Source: Treponema sp. | GTDB lineage: Bacteria > Spirochaetota > Spirochaetia > Treponematales > Breznakiellaceae | Direction: 5' to 3' | Assembly (NCBI GenBank): GCA_031279815.1 | Contig: JAITHW010000225.1 | Span: 1-35,562 of the forward strand | Length of the DNA stretch: 35,562 bases | Shown: piece after piece, positions 31,763 to 35,562 of the stretch | How positions within the stretch are numbered: the stretch's first letter is position 1 | How the letters are laid out: each line of letters begins with the position of its first letter | Translations under genes and position numbers: made by a program | Notes under the pieces: model-generated | The model's database searches: none | The model's input: only the letters and a program-made list of their open reading frames with translations | Told to the model about the DNA's origin: nothing

Positions 31763-32994
31763 CAAGAGAGATCCCCGACTCCCGCGGCATAGAGGGTATA
31801 GTCTCCTGAAAAAGTATACGCTCCTGGCGTATCCGAGGCCGGAATAAACGCCGATTCTCCCGGTTCCAGTACGCAAAATTCTTCGCCGTTTTTATAATCT
31901 ATGGCCGATTTCCCCTGAGTAACCATCACGATGGCAGGGCCTCGTTTGAGAAACGAGAGATTATCGCCTTGATTGGTCAGCACCGAAAGAGCGAATTCTT
32001 TACAAGGAGTAGGATAAGCTGATTCTTGGAGGCCGAGGACCGCAGGATTAAAAGGGTCGAAGTTTAAGATGCGTAGCAATTCCTCATGGTCTATATGCTT
32101 AGAAGTCAATCCGCCCCGGAGTACATTGTCGGAACTGGCCATGAGTTCCACCCCAAAACCTGAAATATAGGCATGGAGAACCCCTTCGGGAATATAGATC
32201 GCCTGCCGAGGACGCAGATCAATGACATTAAGGTATAGCGGCGCAATCACCCCGGCATCCCCGGGGTACAGTTCCGCACAATAAGCGGCTGTTTCCCATT
32301 CTTTTGTATATTCGGGATAGGCGTTGAGCAGCGCGTCCCGGCAGGTTTTAGCGCAGGCGCTTAATCCGTGCTTGATTTCCGGGGAAAGCGCAAACAGCTC
32401 CTTGAAAAACGTCCGCAATCTGCATGACCGCTCTTGGGAACCGGTCAGCATCCGGCTTAGAGAAGTTAAGGAGGCTTGGAGGAACGGGGGCGCGAACCGT
32501 GCAAACCTATCCAGCAGCAGGGCAATCTCCGCAGATTCCCGGAATCCGCCCATTGCCCTGAAATCCTGTAGGGCGCAGAGAATCTCCGGCTTATGATTCG
32601 GGTCTTTGTAATTGCGATTCCATGCCTTGAAGGGTATCTTTTCTTGATTTTCCCGTTCAAAGCCCGCTTGGGCTTGGGCAAGAGTCGGATGGGCTTGAAT
32701 GGAAAGAGGTTTTCCTACGGCAAGCAGCTTAAATAAAAAGGGAAGCGTCCCAAAATAACGCCCGGTCTCGGCGCCCAAATACCTCAGCGGATCCCGGCGT
32801 ATCAGTTCCGAAAGAGCGATGGGTTTGCCTTCATACTCGGTTTCCGAAGGACCTTCCGGATGAATTCCCATCCATAACTCCGCCCAGGGAACGTTTTCCC
32901 GGTTATCCGCTCCTAGAAGCTGGGGAATCCGGTCGGGAGAACCCCAATCATAGTGCTTTATATGATTTTTTAGTTTAAAAATACGGCTCATCAC
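31759..32994 (-). CDS. manA: Mannose-6-phosphate isomerase, class I
   Basis: The enzyme interconverts mannose-6-phosphate and fructose-6-phosphate. The 411-residue cupin protein starts IFKLKNHIKHYDWGSPDRIP, has ELWMGIHPEGPS, the zinc-binding SIQAHPTLAQA and NHKPEILCAL, and the active-site region YIPEGVLHAYISG with EELLASSDNVLRGGLTSKH-like (VELMASSDNVLRGGLT). GTG 32994 or ATG 32991 is the start; no Shine-Dalgarno sequence is visible, but it lies 18 bp after the zapA stop, so translation may be coupled. Confidence 0.94.
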   Translation of the reverse strand: MMSRIFKLKNHIKHYDWGSPDRIPQLLGADNRENVPWAELWMGIHPEGPSETEYEGKPIALSELIRRDPLRYLGAETGRYFGTLPFLFKLLAVGKPLSIQAHPTLAQAQAGFERENQEKIPFKAWNRNYKDPNHKPEILCALQDFRAMGGFRESAEIALLLDRFARFAPPFLQASLTSLSRMLTGSQERSCRLRTFFKELFALSPEIKHGLSACAKTCRDALLNAYPEYTKEWETAAYCAELYPGDAGVIAPLYLNVIDLRPRQAIYIPEGVLHAYISGFGVELMASSDNVLRGGLTSKHIDHEELLRILNFDPFNPAVLGLQESAYPTPCKEFALSVLTNQGDNLSFLKRGPAIVMVTQGKSAIDYKNGEEFCVLEPGESAFIPASDTPGAYTFSGDYTLYAAGVGDLSW

Positions 32995-33012
32995 AATAGG
33001 GAGTATGGTAAT

Positions 33013-33381
33013 TCAGCGTTCAGCTTCCAGAACTTCATCAATACGGGAGATCAAATCCAAGGTAATTTGTTCCGCTTCCCTGGTTTCATAGGTATCGACA
33101 TGCTGTTCCATGGCTTCCCGCATATATATACGCTGGATTTTATCACAGAGTAAGAAACCGGTCAAAATGGCAAGTTTTAAGGGATCCCGGAGACCTGTGG
33201 ATTCTTGAATGTTCCCCAGAGCCAACCGGTAATTATTGAGTATCCCTTCAAGATACGCCGGTTCTTCTTCCGCCGTAATAGAAAAAGAAGTTCCCAACAG
33301 TTCGATATACAGATCATTTTTCATAGACTGAACGCCTTTTGAGGTCCGCTCATTTCTCTGAGAGTGGCCGTTTTTCGACAT
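33013..33381 (-). CDS. zapA: ZapA-like cell division protein
   Basis: ZapA binds and bundles FtsZ at mid-cell. The 122-residue protein has the family head LYIELLGTSFSITAEEEPAYLEGI, then a helical region with DPLKLAILTGFLLCDKI and a coiled-coil end. The ATG 33381 start is supported by GAGGAG six bases upstream, giving an additional 19-residue polar tail before the conserved MKNDLYIELLG. It follows a ZapB-like coiled coil, a usual pairing near rplT/pheT in many bacteria. Confidence 0.85.
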   Translation of the reverse strand: MSKNGHSQRNERTSKGVQSMKNDLYIELLGTSFSITAEEEPAYLEGILNNYRLALGNIQESTGLRDPLKLAILTGFLLCDKIQRIYMREAMEQHVDTYETREAEQITLDLISRIDEVLEAER

Positions 33382-33401
33382 GGGAACTCCTCAGCGCATA
33401 G

Positions 33402-33803
33402 CTATTCCGTAGCATCGTAAGGTTGGTCAGGATTTCCTTCCGATCCGCCATTTACGGGAACGGCTTCCCCCTCGGGCCGGGGCTTATCCGATGACGGCGC
33501 CGCCTCTTGTTCAGGAGATTCCGCGCCGGCCTGTTCGGGGCTGTCCTGACCAGCCGAGGCAAGCCTCTTTTCCACCGCGTCTTCAAATTGATTAAGCCGA
33601 TTGAGGGCGGAGAGAATCCCGTTCTCAATGGCGCTTTGCTCTTCCTTAAACGCCTGAATCAAAGACTCCAAGTCTTCAATCCGCTTTTGATATAAGGACA
33701 CCTTTTCCTTAAGCTGGACATTTTCTTCCATAAGCCGTCTGGCGAAATCGATTTCCTTATCGACTTTGGTTTCCAGCACTTTGACATTTTCAAGAATTCC
33801 CAT
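33402..33803 (-). CDS. ZapB-like coiled-coil protein with acidic tail
   Basis: A 133-residue protein. Residues 5-80 form a continuous coiled coil (VLETKVDKEIDFARRL, then VQLKEKVSLYQKRIEDLESL) of the size of division factors such as ZapB. The remaining 50 residues are a disordered tail rich in Pro, Glu, Ser and Gly. No enzymatic motif. Its immediate neighbour zapA suggests a division role; the family cannot be fixed by sequence reading alone. It lies four bases after the rplT stop. Confidence 0.75.
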   Translation of the reverse strand: MGILENVKVLETKVDKEIDFARRLMEENVQLKEKVSLYQKRIEDLESLIQAFKEEQSAIENGILSALNRLNQFEDAVEKRLASAGQDSPEQAGAESPEQEAAPSSDKPRPEGEAVPVNGGSEGNPDQPYDATE

Positions 33804-33807
33804 GTAT

Positions 33808-34173
33808 CTACGCCCCTACTTCTAATGCAGCCTTAGCCTGCGCCGCCACAGCTCTGAAAGCGCCCATATCTTCCACCGCAAGGAATGCCAGGGCTTTCCG
33901 GTTAATCGTAACCTTCGCCTTATTAAGGCCGTCAATAAGCCTGGAATAGGACAATCCTTCCTGCCGGCACGCCGCATTGATCCGGATAATCCATAGCCGG
34001 CGGAAATCTCCCTTTCGGTCTTTCCTGTCCCGGTACGCATAGAAAAGCCCTTTGGTTACCGCATCTTTGGCGGTTTTGTAGTTTGAATGACGCCGGCCCC
34101 AATACCCTTTTGCCTGTTTCAGAATCTTTTTTCTATGTTCCTTTCGTTTGGAACCGTCTACCGCTCTTGACAT
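33808..34173 (-). CDS. rplT: 50S ribosomal protein L20
   Basis: L20 is an early 50S assembly protein that in other bacteria also represses its own operon. The 121-residue sequence reads [37 protein letters not shown] and [16 protein letters not shown], all diagnostic. AGGAG lies about ten bases upstream. It is 12 bp after rpmI. Confidence 0.97.
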   Translation of the reverse strand: MSRAVDGSKRKEHRKKILKQAKGYWGRRHSNYKTAKDAVTKGLFYAYRDRKDRKGDFRRLWIIRINAACRQEGLSYSRLIDGLNKAKVTINRKALAFLAVEDMGAFRAVAAQAKAALEVGA

Positions 34174-34185
34174 ACTTCTTCACTC

Positions 34186-34386
34186 CTATCCGTAGGGTAA
34201 TAATCTTTTTCTAATAACCGCTACATTATCCGCAGACAAGATCCCGGAGTGGCGGAGCTTCCGCTTCCGCTTACTCGATTTCTTGGTAAGGATATGGCGA
34301 AGGTTTTGCTTTTTATATTTTACCTTGCCTGTACCGGTAAAGGAATAACGCTTAGCCGCGCTCTTCTTGGTCTTCATTTTTGGCAT
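34186..34386 (-). CDS. rpmI: 50S ribosomal protein L35
   Basis: The 66-residue protein has the L35 signature [21 protein letters not shown] and [19 protein letters not shown], ending with [16 protein letters not shown] precedes the ATG. The 72-bp gap from infC contains no recognisable L20-binding pseudoknot that I can identify by eye. Confidence 0.97.
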   Translation of the reverse strand: MPKMKTKKSAAKRYSFTGTGKVKYKKQNLRHILTKKSSKRKRKLRHSGILSADNVAVIRKRLLPYG

Positions 34387-34458
34387 GATACCACCCTCAT
34401 TTAAAATCTAACATCCCTCAAACCGCCCACTCCGTGAGCCTTTTGAGGGCTTATGCGC

Positions 34459-34977
34459 CTATTTTTTCGTCTTAGGGCTTAATACCATGGACATAAACCG
34501 CCCTTCCATCGACGGCGCCTTATCCATCACATATTCCCCTTCGATACGCTTGAGAACATCCTTGAGAACCTCTAATCCGAGTTCGGTATGGGCAAGTTCC
34601 CGGCCCCTGAAACGGATGGTTACCTTGACCTTATTGCCCTCGGCAAGAAAATCCCGAACATGCTTTGACTTGAAATCCATATCATGATCATCGATCTTAG
34701 GCTGCATACGGATTTCTTTCAATTTAAGCAGTTTCTGCTTCTGCTTTGAAGCCCGGACCTTCTTTTCATTCTCGAATTTGAACTTGCCATAATCCATGAT
34801 TTTGACCACCGGCGGAGCAGCCTGAGGGGCAACTTCCACGAGATCAAGACCTTGTTCTTTAGCAATGGCGAGGGCCTCCAGAGTGGGCATAATTCCCTGT
34901 TTCTCCCCCTCATTTTGAATGAGGCGGACCTCCCGCACCCGAATTTGTTCATTAATTCGTAAATCCTTATCCGACAA
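34459..34977 (-). CDS. infC: Translation initiation factor IF-3
   Basis: IF-3 controls start-codon selection and subunit dissociation. The 172-residue protein shows [40 protein letters not shown], and the C-terminal [22 protein letters not shown]. The start is TTG 34977, following AGGAGG by four bases. Many infC genes use a rare start that allows autoregulation; here it is TTG instead of the ATT of E. coli. It is the first gene of a seven-gene operon. Confidence 0.96.
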   Translation of the reverse strand: MSDKDLRINEQIRVREVRLIQNEGEKQGIMPTLEALAIAKEQGLDLVEVAPQAAPPVVKIMDYGKFKFENEKKVRASKQKQKLLKLKEIRMQPKIDDHDMDFKSKHVRDFLAEGNKVKVTIRFRGRELAHTELGLEVLKDVLKRIEGEYVMDKAPSMEGRFMSMVLSPKTKK

Positions 34978-35032
34978 CTGACCTCCTCATTGGTTCCCAG
35001 CGTAATGGGGCATAACCGATCATTTAATCGTA

Positions 35033-35062
35033 ATTATAATAGATAAAGCGTCATTATGTCTA
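35033..35062 (-). promoter_or_regulatory. Promoter of the infC operon
   Basis: On the minus strand TAGACA (35057-35062, five of six consensus bases), 18 nt, then a perfect TATAAT (35033-35038). The leader up to TTG 34977 is about 50 nt. Confidence 0.75.
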
Positions 35063-35332
35063 GTGGGGATAAGGGGTAGAACGCGGGGCCGCACAAGAGA
35101 GGTTGGGCATAATTTTATATATTTTCCCGTTCGTTTCCTAATAAGATATATTAGATTGATCGGCTTGAGGTTTCCATATTTATATAGTATCCTTTTTGAT
35201 AAACATGGTTATTTTTGAGATCCTTATAAGCCGAAATAGATAGAGAGAATGGTATAGTCAATCCACTTAAGAAGGGCGAAGCTCAATTTTAGCTTCCTGA
35301 TATGGAACAGGCGAATTCTGGAAAAAATCCCC

Positions 35333-35401
35333 GGATTGTACGGATTTTCATGGATTATGCCGGTTCTGGGGAACTGAAATCCGTGTTAATCCATGTAATC
35401 A
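35333..35401. repeat. Imperfect palindrome of phased GGATT / AATCC units
   Basis: GGATT occurs at 35333, 35342 and 35352 (spacing 9 and 10). Its reverse complement AATCC lies at 35378 and 35388, with AATCA at 35397 (spacing 10 and 9). The arms thus mirror each other around about 35367, with the longest perfect pair CATGGATTA / TAATCCATG. It lies about 40 bp upstream of the putative restriction/helicase gene. Confidence 0.6.
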
Positions 35402-35440
35402 GTGGACCTTATTTAGTTATTTTTAAGGGGAACAACTATA

Positions 35441-35562
35441 ATGAATACCTTCGAGCGGGTTTTACAGAAATACAGGGATTATTCCTTCTCTGAGCGGGAT
35501 AAAGGTGGGCGTTTTGAGCGGCTTATGCAAGCGTTTCTTAAAACCTACCCGCTGTATCAAAA
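35441..35562 (+). CDS. Partial gene, N-terminus of a type ISP restriction / DEAD-box helicase-like protein
   Basis: Only 40 codons are inside the window; the frame runs off the end. The visible segment (FERVLQKYRDYSFSERDKGG, then RFERLMQAFLKTYPLYQ) resembles the opening of large single-chain restriction enzymes of the type ISP or similar helicase-nuclease proteins, which start with an Mrr-like domain introduced by a DKGxRFExL segment. AAGGGG lies ten bases before ATG 35441. Identification rests on this short motif and is moderately sure. Confidence 0.6.
   Translation, partial: MNTFERVLQKYRDYSFSERDKGGRFERLMQAFLKTYPLYQ

Larger units (their letters stand above)
34978..35440. other. AT-rich intergenic region with the infC promoter and a GGATT palindromic repeat
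   Basis: From the infC promoter to the next gene no coding region is supported. The base composition is markedly more AT-rich than the rest (35101-35220). A symmetrical repeat occupies 35333-35401 and is given separately. The 63-codon frame at 35302-35493 overlaps the better gene start at 35441 and is not accepted. Confidence 0.55.

Noticed and set aside
35302-35493. 63-codon frame at the right end
   Set aside because: It overlaps the better supported start at 35441, has no clear ribosome site, and runs through the GGATT palindrome, so it looks like chance.
1-35562. CRISPR arrays, insertion sequences or prophage
   Set aside because: No direct repeats with regular spacers, transposase or phage-like genes are seen; genes are housekeeping in dense operons.

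Overview
The window reads as chromosome of a Treponema-type spirochaete with roughly 50% GC, that is, a gut or free-living treponeme rather than the reduced T. pallidum or an AT-rich oral species. This rests on a cheA – CheW/CheR-like fusion – cheX cluster, a flagellar rod cluster behind a sigma-28 promoter, DUF2314 and beta-barrel-like envelope proteins, and core gene neighbourhoods seen in treponemes. I cannot assign a species. The protein-coding part is dense and mostly housekeeping. I see no insertion sequence, prophage or CRISPR array.

Layout. 1-450 is non-coding apart from small hairpins and one micro-ORF. tRNA-Val(GAC) is at 451-524(-). 771-5034(-) is the chemotaxis operon cheA, cheW-cheR-like, cheX, without cheY. 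5219-6502(+) holds a PilZ protein and an RlmM-like rRNA methyltransferase. 6515-10919(-) is an operon of a secreted unknown, DUF192, clpC and an FAH-family hydrolase. 11196-13330(+) is flgF-like, flgG and a FlgJ-type rod-binding protein. 13499-16200(-) is a lipoate operon: lipA, a bipartite lipoate ligase (lplB plus lplA) and a CPBP membrane protease. 16334-17008(+) is an envelope protein. 17162-22956(+) is a long translation-centred run: rpsP, khpA, rimM, trmD, rplS, yraN, two unknown treponemal-style genes, a GGDEF diguanylate cyclase, mtnN and luxS. 23037-23213(+) is a promoter-to-terminator RNA unit. 23237-25733(+) is a DUF2314 lipoprotein and folE-folP-folK, facing queD at 25743-26117(-). 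26369-31249(+) is a fatty-acid initiation and elongation operon: fabV, accB, accC, accD, accA. 31301-34977(-) is infC, rpmI, rplT, a ZapB-like coiled coil, zapA, manA and yaiI. After an AT-rich gap, a truncated gene at 35441 starts like a type ISP restriction/helicase protein and may mark the edge of an accessory region.

How it fits together. CheA, CheW-CheR and CheX form a phosphorelay with CheX as the CheY phosphatase, acting on the periplasmic flagella whose rod parts are encoded nearby. PilZ and GGDEF proteins suggest c-di-GMP input. FolE feeds both folate (FolP, FolK) and queuosine (QueD). No folB is present, and QueD carries a Cys-Glu active-site motif that could fill this gap. LipA and the split ligase supply lipoyl groups, and ACC plus FabV supply acyl chains.

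Most interesting: the RNA unit after luxS has a terminator loop that repeats the 16S rRNA anti-Shine-Dalgarno sequence and an alternative hairpin that would compete with the terminator. In addition, several genes (lipA, queD, cheA, folE) have a -10 element so close to the start codon that leaderless or near-leaderless mRNAs are likely.
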